A stretch of DNA of 22,279 nucleotides from Bacillota bacterium (lineage in GTDB: Bacteria; Bacillota; UBA4882; UBA8346). Both the position numbers and the translations under genes were made by a program. Below the pieces are notes generated by a model. The model worked only from the letters and a program-made list of their open reading frames with translations, was not told the origin of the DNA and made no database searches. Numbering within the stretch: position 1 is the stretch's first letter; every line of letters begins with the position of its first letter. The stretch lies in contig JAEZKW010000071.1 of assembly GCA_023415375.1 (NCBI GenBank), positions 1 through 22,279 of the forward strand. The letters are read 5' to 3'. Of this stretch, positions 1-6,559 are shown in pieces.

Positions 1-1010
1 GCCAAGAATTGACCCGCTGGACTTACTTTGCGGAAAAAATACCCGATCCTGAGCTTAGGCAACAGGCCTTAGCAAGTATTGCCGCTAAAAAATTTCATGC
101 TCAAGGCGGCAGCATTTACTCATTGTATCCGGGGGTCTCTAGTCCAGAAAACCTTGTACGTTTCATCGTCGCTTTTCAGACAATCAGCGATTATCTGGAT
201 AATCTTTGCGACCGGGCCGGTGTTGAAGATGAGCATTCTTTCCGTCAATTACACCTGGCCCTTTCCGATGCAGCTGATCCAGAGGAAGAGCTTCACGATT
301 ACTATCGGTATTATCCCTATCAAAACGACCTGGGATATTTAGGGCTATTAGTGAGAGAATGTCGGACCCAATTATTAAAATTACCTGCACTCCCACTCAT
401 TATCCCAAGCCTGAAAAAACAAGTCCAGTTATATACTGATTTACAGGCTATCAAGCATATAAACAAAGCTATTAGAGAAGATAAGCTTAAACAATGGGCC
501 CATACCTATCAAAATCAATACCCGGAAATTTCATGGTCGGAATTCTCCGCGGCTACCGGATCAACATTAGGGATTTTCCTATTAGCGGCTTCAGCATCGG
601 TCGATGCCGGGGCCTCACAGTCACTTAGCGCGGAAGAAATCGTTCAAATTGATTCCGCTTATTTTCCCTGGATCGATGGTTTACACATCTTATTGGATTA
701 CTTCATCGATGCCCAGGAAGACCGAGCAATGGGTGATTTAAATTTTACCAATTACTACCAAAACCTTCAGCAGTGCCAACAGCGTTTAACAATCTTTATT
801 AGCAAATCCTGCGAAAATAGTGCTGTTTTACGTTTTCCCAAGTTTCACCAGACCGTTATCCAGGGTTTACTGGCTATGTACCTTTCGGATGCCAAAGCGC
901 TAACGAACGAGAACCGCCCAACATCGGAATCATTACTAAATACAGGCGGCTCCTCAGCTTGGTTTTATTATAGATGTTGCCGCCTGCTCCGATTGATGAA
1001 AAAGTTGTGA
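1..1010 (+). CDS. ytpB: DUF2600 family protein (YtpB-like tetraprenyl-beta-curcumene synthase), 5' end off the window
   Basis: The reading frame is open to the left edge (codons from position 3 read Q-E-L-T-R-W), so the first codons lie outside; the TTG at 9 is unlikely to be the start because family members have a similar RELxRW segment well inside the protein. The sequence matches the DUF2600 family: KIPDPELRQQALASI, FHAQGGSIYSLYP, and an Asp-rich motif SDYLDNLCDR that should bind the diphosphate/Mg. A second acidic segment, LLDYFIDAQEDR, lies in the C-terminal half. The characterised Bacillus member converts all-E-heptaprenyl diphosphate to tetraprenyl-beta-curcumene, a C35 terpene. No membrane segment is evident. 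The gene converges with the minus-strand SIS remnant 22 bp downstream. Family assignment is firm; substrate is inferred from the family. The polyprenyl synthase at 4210-5214 would be a natural substrate supplier. Confidence 0.88.
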   Translation, partial: QELTRWTYFAEKIPDPELRQQALASIAAKKFHAQGGSIYSLYPGVSSPENLVRFIVAFQTISDYLDNLCDRAGVEDEHSFRQLHLALSDAADPEEELHDYYRYYPYQNDLGYLGLLVRECRTQLLKLPALPLIIPSLKKQVQLYTDLQAIKHINKAIREDKLKQWAHTYQNQYPEISWSEFSAATGSTLGIFLLAASASVDAGASQSLSAEEIVQIDSAYFPWIDGLHILLDYFIDAQEDRAMGDLNFTNYYQNLQQCQQRLTIFISKSCENSAVLRFPKFHQTVIQGLLAMYLSDAKALTNENRPTSESLLNTGGSSAWFYYRCCRLLRLMKKL

Positions 1011-1032
1011 TCACGCCCGTAAACGCCAAAAT

Positions 1033-1461
1033 CTACTTTGTCGCCGTTACCTTATGAAGCCATCTGGGAGCATTGGGGTTGATCCCTCGGATTCCAGCTG
1101 TATGATAAGCCAACAACTGACTAATCACCGTAAAAACAAACGGAGAAAGCCATTCCTGGCAGTACGGAACTTTAATCACCCTTCGGCTTGAGTCTCCTTC
1201 CGGTTCAGCCGCTTCCGACGAAAAGACTGTCATATCTCCACCCTTGGCCGCTATGTCATGATCCAACCAATCCAACCCCTGGTAACTTGGTCCGGACGCT
1301 TTAAAGACGATAAACGGAATCCCTGTTTGGGTAACCGCCAAAGGACCATGTTGAAAATCGGCCCCTGAAAATGATTTAGCCCGGATGTATGCTGATTCCT
1401 GTAATTTAAGACCGGCTTCCAAGGCCACCGGGTAATTATAACCCCGAGCCAAAATTACACA
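1033..1461 (-). pseudogene. C-terminal fragment of a double-SIS-domain sugar isomerase/deaminase
   Basis: About 140 residues correspond to the second SIS domain of GlmS-like amino-sugar isomerases/deaminases. Visible are LARGYNYPVALEAGLKLQE, FSGADFQHGPLA with the usual HGP turn, and a C-terminus GINPNAPRWLHKVTATK. Full members are about 340-350 residues, so the whole first SIS domain is missing. The frame stays readable and family-like upstream of the apparent TTG (C-V-I-L-A-R-G) until it runs into the TAA stop of the ROK kinase at 1462-1464, so the break lies exactly at that stop. There is no ribosome binding site for a short product. It is probably a deletion remnant, possibly translated by reinitiation after the ROK gene. 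Its place behind two ROK genes suggests the locus once handled an amino sugar or fructosamine. Confidence 0.8.
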
Positions 1462-2370
1462 TTAATCATTTTGTTGTCTACAAAAGTAAGCAATTCCTCC
1501 TAATGCTCCTGCTTCACCTCCTAACTTCGATAACTCGATTTGTGTAGAAATCGGCGTAAAATTGGCTACATGTTCTCTTATTTTATCGATGATGCAATCG
1601 AGAGATTGGGCAACACCCCCGCCGATTATCACTAACTCCGGATTTAACAAACTGACCCCATTGGCAATCATGATCGAGAGCTCGAGTGTATATTCTTCAA
1701 TCACCGGTCCAACTTGGGGATTGTTATTGCGAAATTGCATAAACAACTCTTGGGGAGAATAGCCCAGTTCGAGTCCTTTTTGTGTCAAAGCAGTTCCGGA
1801 AGTTTTACGTTCGAATGTTCCAAACTCTAGTCTATTATTGACCCTACCCGGTGTCACATCGTTCCTATCTATAAAATACCCAACTTCACCTGCGGCATAT
1901 CTTGCTCCTTCAATAATCCGACCGTTGGAAACAATTGCGCTTCCCACTCCGGTACCAATGGCAACGTAAAAAATATTATCGCTGTCATAACCCCCAAAGC
2001 ATCTTTCGCCGAAAAGGGCCTGATTAACATCATTTCGAATCACAATAGGAGCACGAAAATGTTGATTGAATATATCTTTCAAATTTAAATGATTCCATTT
2101 TAAAGAAGGGGAATCCATGACAATCCCTTCCTCGCTATTGACTACACCGGGAACTCCAACACCGATCCCGTGAATTTCGTGATGGGGAATATTCATCTTT
2201 TGAAGAAAACAGTCAAGGGCGTTTATGATTTTCTGGACATCGGGAGAGGATTTTGCTTTTTCTTTGAATATCACATTGCCCTCATCATCGGCAATTGCAA
2301 CGAGAACCTTTGTCCCTCCGATATCGATTCCAACCGTATACCCAGTATCCTCATGATGGAGTTCTCTCAA
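1462..2370 (-). CDS. ROK family sugar kinase-like protein
   Basis: An actin-like ROK protein of about 302 residues. I place the start at TTG 2370-2368 because AAAGGAG lies 8 bases upstream; a GTG at 2409 would add 13 residues (ending GKGECV) with no ribosome binding site. The N-terminal phosphate loop VGIDIGGTKV is at residues 13-22, the catalytic aspartate is in IRNDVNQALFGE, and the ATP-binding stretch is YVAIGTGVGSAIV. The zinc site usual for ROK kinases (ExGH plus CxCGxxGCxE) is absent: the motif reads GEVGYF and no cysteine cluster follows. The same form occurs in the repressor upstream. It may phosphorylate a hexose or amino sugar; the specificity cannot be read. It is followed directly by the SIS remnant and preceded by an operator-like repeat shared with the repressor gene, so it is probably controlled by that protein. 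Confidence 0.82.
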   Translation of the reverse strand: MRELHHEDTGYTVGIDIGGTKVLVAIADDEGNVIFKEKAKSSPDVQKIINALDCFLQKMNIPHHEIHGIGVGVPGVVNSEEGIVMDSPSLKWNHLNLKDIFNQHFRAPIVIRNDVNQALFGERCFGGYDSDNIFYVAIGTGVGSAIVSNGRIIEGARYAAGEVGYFIDRNDVTPGRVNNRLEFGTFERKTSGTALTQKGLELGYSPQELFMQFRNNNPQVGPVIEEYTLELSIMIANGVSLLNPELVIIGGGVAQSLDCIIDKIREHVANFTPISTQIELSKLGGEAGALGGIAYFCRQQND

Positions 2371-2422
2371 TACACATTCTCCTTTGCCACAAATTTTTGG
2401 TAAATTCACGTAAAAAAAGTTT

Positions 2423-2454
2423 CTTTATTTTATTAATTAAGTAAGTTCACTTAA
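2423..2454 (-). promoter_or_regulatory. Candidate ROK operator, copy 1 (upstream of ROK kinase)
   Basis: Bases 2423-2446 match 3711-3734 at 21 of 24 positions: CTTTATT, three variable bases, then TTAATTAAGTAAGT. The same stretch includes one half of an inverted repeat TTAAGT-N6-ACTTAA (2437-2454). On the minus strand it contains an AT-rich segment with a TAAAAT -10-like hexamer. Occurrence before both ROK genes and nowhere else I noticed in the window argues for a binding site of the ROK repressor. Confidence 0.55.
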
Positions 2455-2474
2455 AAAAATACCGTGAATGGCAT

Positions 2475-3683
2475 TTATTCTTTTAAAATATTTTTATGGA
2501 TATAATCCAAGGCTATCGTAAATGCTCCGTAAATAATAGCATTTTGTTCCAAAGCCGACGATCTTACCCGAACATCAAATGGCACAATCCGGGAGACGAT
2601 TTTATTAAGCGGGGTAATGAAATCATAGCCCAAATCCATTAATTTTCCGCCCAAGACAATTAAATCCAAGTCTAATAAAATAATGATATTCGATAATATA
2701 ACTCCCAGAGTATTGACTATTTGCTCCATTTCTTCAATCACTAAAGGATCTTTATACTGAATTGCCTTTTTAATGATTTTTATATTAATACGGCTTATAT
2801 CACTGCCGACGAAATCGGTGATTTGGGAACTCCGCCCCCCTTGGACTGCTTTTTTGATGTTTTCAATAATTGCCGGAATACCAACCCGCGATTCAAAGGG
2901 ACCTACACTTTGATGATTATGCTGAGCGTCGGTTATATCCAAGGCAAAGTATCCAATCTCACCGGCTGCAAGCCTTATTCCTTCATAAAGAGTGTTATTT
3001 AGAATGACTCCAGCGCCCACACCAATGTCAATACTTACATATACCAAATTTTTATAATCTTTACCAGCTCCATAGCAGTTTTCACCTAAAGCGGCTAAAT
3101 TAATATCATTTTTAAAGATGATCTCTACGTTAAATCTCTTTCGCAGCTCTTCCTTAATATTTAAATCCTCCCAAAGGTACAACCACATCGGAAGGGCTAT
3201 AACCCGGCCGGTATCCTCGATAATTCCCGGGAAGCCGATGGCAATGACTAATAATTGTTGGATTTCTAAATTATTCTTCTCGAAGATATCAAAAATGTTT
3301 TCAGCGATAATATCTAGTATTTGTTTGCCTATATTTACGCTCGCAATATCAATCGTTCGAAGTTCAATCATTTCACTTTTTAAATTGGCAAGAGCGATTT
3401 TTAAATCCTGACCGCTCATGTCAACGCCAATAATATAGCCATAATTATAATTGAATTGGACCAAAATCGGCCTTCGACCGCCGATCGAATCACCTTCACC
3501 GATTTCGATGAGAATTTGTTTCTTTATTAAATCATTGATATTCTTGGATACACTGGGTGCGCTTAGTTTTAAAGTTTTAGCCAATTCAGCTCTTGAAGTG
3601 GCGCCATTTTTTACAAGAGTATCGATAATTAGTTGTTGGTTATTTTCTTTAATAGTTCCTTGATTCCCGGCGGTTCTTTCCAA
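2475..3683 (-). CDS. ROK family transcriptional repressor (NagC/XylR type)
   Basis: A 402-residue ROK regulator. Residues 14-72 form a winged helix-turn-helix (NNQQLIIDTLVKNG, then SRAELAKTLKLSAPSVSKNI as the HTH, then wing GEGDSIGGRRP). The remainder is the sugar-binding ROK domain with IIGVDMSGQD in place of the kinase phosphate loop, FKNDINLAALGE and VGAGVILNN. The loop DxGxT is degraded (DMSGQ), as in many non-catalytic ROK repressors. The CxCGxxGC zinc motif is missing and ExGH reads GEIGYF. The start is TTG 3683 with AGGG about 11 bases upstream; a TGA lies just upstream in frame. It is transcribed in the same direction as the ROK kinase, with a 104-base gap to that gene's start. Probably a sugar-responsive repressor of itself and the kinase; the effector is unknown. 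Confidence 0.87.
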   Translation of the reverse strand: MERTAGNQGTIKENNQQLIIDTLVKNGATSRAELAKTLKLSAPSVSKNINDLIKKQILIEIGEGDSIGGRRPILVQFNYNYGYIIGVDMSGQDLKIALANLKSEMIELRTIDIASVNIGKQILDIIAENIFDIFEKNNLEIQQLLVIAIGFPGIIEDTGRVIALPMWLYLWEDLNIKEELRKRFNVEIIFKNDINLAALGENCYGAGKDYKNLVYVSIDIGVGAGVILNNTLYEGIRLAAGEIGYFALDITDAQHNHQSVGPFESRVGIPAIIENIKKAVQGGRSSQITDFVGSDISRINIKIIKKAIQYKDPLVIEEMEQIVNTLGVILSNIIILLDLDLIVLGGKLMDLGYDFITPLNKIVSRIVPFDVRVRSSALEQNAIIYGAFTIALDYIHKNILKE

Positions 3684-3710
3684 AATGATTCACACCCTGC
3701 CTGCTTAAAA

Positions 3711-3740
3711 CTTTATTAACTTAATTAAGTAAGTGTTCGC
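3711..3740 (-). promoter_or_regulatory. Candidate ROK operator, copy 2 (autoregulatory)
   Basis: This second copy of the shared sequence (CTTTATT-AAC-TTAATTAAGTAAGT at 3711-3734) lies 28 bases upstream of the repressor start. Here the core ACTTAATTAAGT (3719-3730) is a perfect 12-bp palindrome. A minus-strand -35-like TTGTAG lies just upstream, so the site would overlap the promoter, as expected for autorepression. Similarity to copy 1 continues on the GTGAAC/GCGAAC side. Confidence 0.55.
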
Positions 3741-3786
3741 TACAAGCTTTTATATTCCTTCTTTTTAGTTTATTAATTTATTTTAT

Positions 3787-3926
3787 GGGGCTGTCTCAAA
3801 AGTCCTTTAAAATCAAGAGGTATGAAAACATATCAGATATGCAATATATTGTTCCGGCGAATAAGCAAATGCGCTTGCGCCCATATTGTATATCCCCATC
3901 AATAAATTTTCTTTTAAGAGGGCCCC
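3787..3926. mobile_element. MITE-like element, copy A
   Basis: A 140-bp non-coding element with terminal inverted repeats: GGGGCTGTCTCAAAAG at 3787-3802 and CTTTTAAGAGGGCCCC at 3911-3926 (13 of 16 positions complementary). The GGGCTGTCTCA end resembles ends seen on several transposase-bearing IS families. Inside lies a sub-terminal inverted repeat around GATATGCAATAT and ATATTGTATATC. A second, shorter copy in the opposite orientation is at 6264-6378; shared blocks include CTTTAAAATCAA, CAATATATTG, AATAAGCAAATG, TGTATATC and AATAAATTT. No transposase is present, so it would need one supplied elsewhere. No clear target duplication is visible. The open frames through it are not protein-like. 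Confidence 0.7.
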
Positions 3927-3930
3927 TTAA

Positions 3931-4209
3931 TCAATGTCATCAGGTTAAGCTAACGCAAAATGGAAAATGTATACTAAATGCTTCGTTATCAATCCGCGGG
4001 TTAATCGTGTTCTTTGAACACGCACACACGGCTGATTAAGTACCATCCAGTTAAAACCGGATCAAAAAAATTTGACAAGTTGTGATTTTTGGTTTTAACC
4101 CCATTCATAGGGTTTGCTTTATAGCAGCCGTGTGTTTTAACACGCGGGTTGGCAATCATCGGATAGCCAATAGCAATTATCGGCAACTTAACCTGACGAC
4201 ATTGCCCCC
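3931..4209. repeat. Long imperfect inverted-repeat element next to the prenyl synthase stop
   Basis: The ends are inverted repeats: bases 3932-3955 (CAATGTCATCAGGTTAAG then CTAACG) pair with 4181-4204 at 20 of 24 positions. Further inside, CACACACGGCTG near 4023-4034 pairs with CAGCCGTGTG near 4125-4134, so most of the segment could fold back on itself. A TTAA flanks each side (3927-3930 and 4210-4213), and the second TTAA includes the TAA stop of the prenyl synthase. Minus-strand reading gives a short frame (GYPMIANPRVKTHGC) that I do not recognise. It could be an IS or transposon relic, or a large RNA-hairpin element. Confidence 0.5.
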
Positions 4210-5214
4210 TTAATGGGCCCGCATTTTCAATTTATCCGCTATATCCATTAAAAAGTCGCGGTACCGATTCTCTGGCAAACCACGCAGGTTTTGTTTGGCA
4301 TCCTCAATATATGAGGTTGCAATTTCAAATGACTTTTGAATAACCCCGGTTTCGATCAATATTGAGTCTACCCGTTCCAATTCCTCAGCTTGAAATCGCC
4401 TATGCTCAATCAAATCCTTAATCCATTTACCGTGTACCGGGTGTTTTAAAAGCAACATGATTGGCAAGGTTAAATTGCCTTGGACCAAATCTTCATGTTT
4501 TGGTTTCCCCATCACTTGGGAATCCCCGTAAAAATCTAGGATATCGTCAACAATTTGAAAAGCCAATCCTAAGTTTAGCCCGTAAGCAGCTATCTGCTCT
4601 GTCTGAGTTTCGCTTGCCCCGCCGATAATCGCCCCTGATTTACAAGAGCATTGAAGTAAAACGGCAGTTTTTTTGGTAATTCGCTGGTAATATTGCTCTA
4701 CATCGAGTCCAAGATTAAAGCAGGCGCCAGCCTGATCAATCTCTCCCTGGCACATCTCTTGTATGGCTTCGACAGTCAAATTCAAACTTCTGATTAAATG
4801 ATTTTCTGCTAATACACTGAAGGCTTTAGCAAATAAATAATCCCCGCCGAGAACCGCGGACCTGTTACCCCAAAGCTTATTAAGCGAAGGCCGATTTCGC
4901 CTCACATTCGACTCGTCGATTATGTCATCATGGACTAAAGAGGCCATATGGACTAATTCCGCTGCTGCTGCAGCCTGTAACAAGATTTCCTTGGGCCCGG
5001 AAAACAGGAGACCACTATATAAAACCAATAAAGGCCTGAGGCGTTTACCTCCCGCGTTTATTAAGTGATCGCACATTTCATCAATTGCGCTATGACCATC
5101 GACTAATATTCCCATCAATTTTTCATTTATAGTTAGAATGTCCTGTAATTCCGCCACTTTAACACTTTGCGACTTATTCTCTACGAGAGTTGAGGTATCC
5201 AAATATAAAACCAT
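4210..5214 (-). CDS. Polyprenyl diphosphate synthase, long-chain (heptaprenyl diphosphate synthase component II-like)
   Basis: A trans-isoprenyl diphosphate synthase that extends an allylic diphosphate with IPP. GGKRLRP is at residues 55-61, the first Asp-rich motif VHDDIIDE at 94-101, and the second QIVDDILDFYGD at 220-231. The residue five before the first Asp motif is alanine (A91), which in this family fits a deep pocket and long-chain product (C30-C40). The length, 334 residues, is normal. The ATG at 5214 has AAAGG directly touching it, which is too close; TTG 5202-5200, four codons inside, sits at a better distance and may be the real start. The stop overlaps the edge of the inverted-repeat element at 3931-4209. 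The product could be the menaquinone side chain and/or the C35 substrate of the DUF2600 enzyme. The small subunit (HepS) is not in the window. Confidence 0.9.
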   Translation of the reverse strand: MVLYLDTSTLVENKSQSVKVAELQDILTINEKLMGILVDGHSAIDEMCDHLINAGGKRLRPLLVLYSGLLFSGPKEILLQAAAAAELVHMASLVHDDIIDESNVRRNRPSLNKLWGNRSAVLGGDYLFAKAFSVLAENHLIRSLNLTVEAIQEMCQGEIDQAGACFNLGLDVEQYYQRITKKTAVLLQCSCKSGAIIGGASETQTEQIAAYGLNLGLAFQIVDDILDFYGDSQVMGKPKHEDLVQGNLTLPIMLLLKHPVHGKWIKDLIEHRRFQAEELERVDSILIETGVIQKSFEIATSYIEDAKQNLRGLPENRYRDFLMDIADKLKMRAH

Positions 5215-5265
5215 CCTTTACGATTAATAAATGTTAGTCTTCCCTAAATATTAATTTTCAAAATC

Positions 5266-5274
5266 ATTATAACA
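5266..5274 (-). promoter_or_regulatory. Extended -10 promoter element for the prenyl synthase
   Basis: On the minus strand the bases read TGTTATAAT, a perfect -10 with the TGn extension, about 52 bases before the ATG. No good -35 is visible, which fits an extended -10 promoter. Confidence 0.4.
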
Positions 5275-5310
5275 CAACCTGTGAATAGTATTTTTGTCAT
5301 TCTAGAATCG

Positions 5311-5365
5311 TGTATATTTATTCAGGGAAGTATATTTATTCCTAAACGAATAATTATTCGTTTAG
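5311..5365 (+). promoter_or_regulatory. Three phased ARG-box-like operators upstream of the amino-acid importer
   Basis: Three AT-rich sites have centres at 5317.5, 5335.5 and 5353.5, exactly 18 bp apart. Site 3 is a perfect 24-bp palindrome (half CTAAACGAATAA, 5342-5365) with core GAATAATTATTC, matching the ArgR/AhrC box core GAATWWWWATTC. Site 1, TGTATATTTATTCA, differs from TGAATWWWWATTCA at one position; site 2 (AGTATATTTATTCC) is weaker. Sites 1 and 2 are also exact direct repeats of GTATATTTATTC (5312-5323 and 5330-5341). They lie 50-100 bases upstream of the -35, so activation or looping is as possible as repression. The regulator identity is inferred. Confidence 0.55.
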
Positions 5366-5412
5366 ATTTATTAAAAACAACATTTTCTTTTGATGGCTTT
5401 TTTGTTAATACT

Positions 5413-5441
5413 TTGCATCACCTGGACTTCTATTATATAAT
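5413..5441 (+). promoter_or_regulatory. Promoter of the first binding-protein gene
   Basis: TTGCAT (5413-5418), a 17-base spacer and a perfect TATAAT (5436-5441) stand 35 bases before the start codon. The same arrangement, with identical hexamers and spacing, precedes the second binding-protein gene, so both paralogues carry their own promoter. Confidence 0.65.
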
Positions 5442-5476
5442 TGAAACTGTAAAAATATTTTTGGAGGTATTTATAG

Positions 5477-6214
5477 ATGAAAAAATATTCATGGGTGATC
5501 ATTGTTTTAATTTTTATTTTAGTTTCAACAATGGCCCTTGCCGCCAAACCAGTCCTGCGCGTCGCTACCGAGGCGACCTACGCCCCATTCGAGACCATTG
5601 ATCAAAAGGGCAACTTCGTAGGTTTCGACATGGATCTGATTCGCCTGGTTGCTGCTCAGGCGGGAATGCAGCTCAAAATGATGAACGTTAGTTGGGATGG
5701 TATTATCCCCGGTTTGATGAATGGTAATTATGACTGTATCATCGCGGCAATGACTATAACCCCGGAGCGGAAGAAGCAAATCGCTTTTTCGATCCCCTAT
5801 TTTTCAAATAAACAAACAATCGTTGTAAAGGTCAATAATACCACCGTTAAAACACCTGATGACCTCATTGGAAAAACTGTTACCGTCCAAAACGGCACTA
5901 CGGGAGACTTATTTGCCAGCAAGATTAAAGATGTAAAGATGAAGCGCTTTGATACCAACCCCCAGGCTATTCAAGAACTATTAAATAACAACGCCGATGC
6001 CGCCATGATGGATGACTTGGTTGCTTACGATGTTGTAAAAAATAGCAAGGGCTTGAAAGCGATTGAGATCGAAAAGGTCGAAAAAGAGGATTACGGAATT
6101 GGCATTCGCAAAGATAACGAACAGCTAATCGCCAAAATCAATAAGGCGATCGAAACTCTTAAAAAGAATGGAAAATTAGATGCTTTGGTAGCTAAATATA
6201 AAGCTGCTAAATAA
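5477..6214 (+). CDS. Polar amino-acid ABC transporter substrate-binding protein, paralogue 1
   Basis: A family 3 (polar/basic amino-acid) periplasmic binding protein of 245 residues. It captures a substrate and delivers it to the permease/ATPase encoded downstream. Residues 1-23 are a signal peptide (MKKYS, hydrophobic core, then ALA-A) with no cysteine, so it is cut by signal peptidase I and released rather than lipid-anchored; this suits a periplasm. Family signatures are ATYAPFETIDQKGNFVGFD, the GMNGNYD-type loop PGLMNGNYDC, MTITPERKKQIAFSIPYF with the carboxylate-binding arginine region, and QNGTTGD. GGAGG lies 9 bases before the ATG. It is about 82% identical by hand count to the paralogue at 6560-7297, with the differences concentrated in the signal peptide. 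ARG-box-like sites upstream hint at arginine or a related amino acid, which the sequence alone cannot prove. Confidence 0.92.
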   Translation: MKKYSWVIIVLIFILVSTMALAAKPVLRVATEATYAPFETIDQKGNFVGFDMDLIRLVAAQAGMQLKMMNVSWDGIIPGLMNGNYDCIIAAMTITPERKKQIAFSIPYFSNKQTIVVKVNNTTVKTPDDLIGKTVTVQNGTTGDLFASKIKDVKMKRFDTNPQAIQELLNNNADAAMMDDLVAYDVVKNSKGLKAIEIEKVEKEDYGIGIRKDNEQLIAKINKAIETLKKNGKLDALVAKYKAAK

Positions 6215-6263
6215 TTGTGGTAGTTTAAAGAATGAATGCTATTCAAAAGAGAGCTTATCGATA

Positions 6264-6378
6264 GTGGCTGTCTCATAGAAATTTATTAATAGAGATATAC
6301 AGTATATGCACATTTGCTTATTTATTTGAAGCAATATATTGTATATCTCATTGATTTTAAAGCACTTTTATACTGCCT
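6264..6378. mobile_element. MITE-like element, copy B (opposite orientation to copy A)
   Basis: It begins GTGGCTGTCTCATAG and its reverse complement follows copy A (3787-3926) block by block: CTTTAAAATCAA, GATATACAATATATTG, AATAAGCAAATG, CTGTATATC, AATAAATTT, then TGAGACAGCCAC. The far end (6364-6378, ACTTTTATACTGCC) is a decayed form of the terminal repeat. A strong internal inverted repeat (GAGATATACAGTATATGC and its partner ending TATATCTC) could form a hairpin. It is about 25 bp shorter than copy A. It sits between the two binding-protein paralogues and just upstream of the second promoter. Confidence 0.68.
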
Positions 6379-6495
6379 CATCCTCGATTTATAGTTTTTT
6401 GTACGAAAGAAGTAAGGTATTGCGACCATATTTTCATCCAGTGAAAACCCCTTGTCATTTTCTTGTGATTTTTTTATTAAGAACACGCAAATGCT

Positions 6496-6524
6496 TTGCA
6501 TATCGGGGTTTGTTGTTATATAAT
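6496..6524 (+). promoter_or_regulatory. Promoter of the second binding-protein gene
   Basis: TTGCAT (6496-6501), a 17-base spacer and TATAAT (6519-6524), followed by TGAAAC, mirror the first copy including the flanks TATATAATTGAAAC. The promoter was therefore duplicated with the gene. I see no counterpart of the three-site operator array here; the MITE lies in that position instead. Confidence 0.65.
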
Positions 6525-6559
6525 TGAAACATTAATAAAAGATCATGGGGGTATTTTGA

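Noticed and set aside
3785..4039. Open frame of 84 codons (plus) across the MITE and fold-back element
   Set aside because: It begins inside the terminal inverted repeat, has no ribosome binding site and no protein-like composition; the DNA repeat structure explains it.
4001..4186. Open frame of 61 codons (minus) in the fold-back element
   Set aside because: No binding site or family resemblance; it lies within inverted-repeat DNA. At most a scrap of a lost element gene.
6225..6250. ARG box before the second binding-protein gene (TGAATGCTATTCA)
   Set aside because: Half-sites are spaced by 3 instead of 4 bases, and the site lies over 250 bases from that promoter, just behind the first gene's stop.
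6339..6527. Open frame of 62 codons (plus) between the binding-protein genes
   Set aside because: It crosses the MITE end and the duplicated promoter and lacks a binding site.
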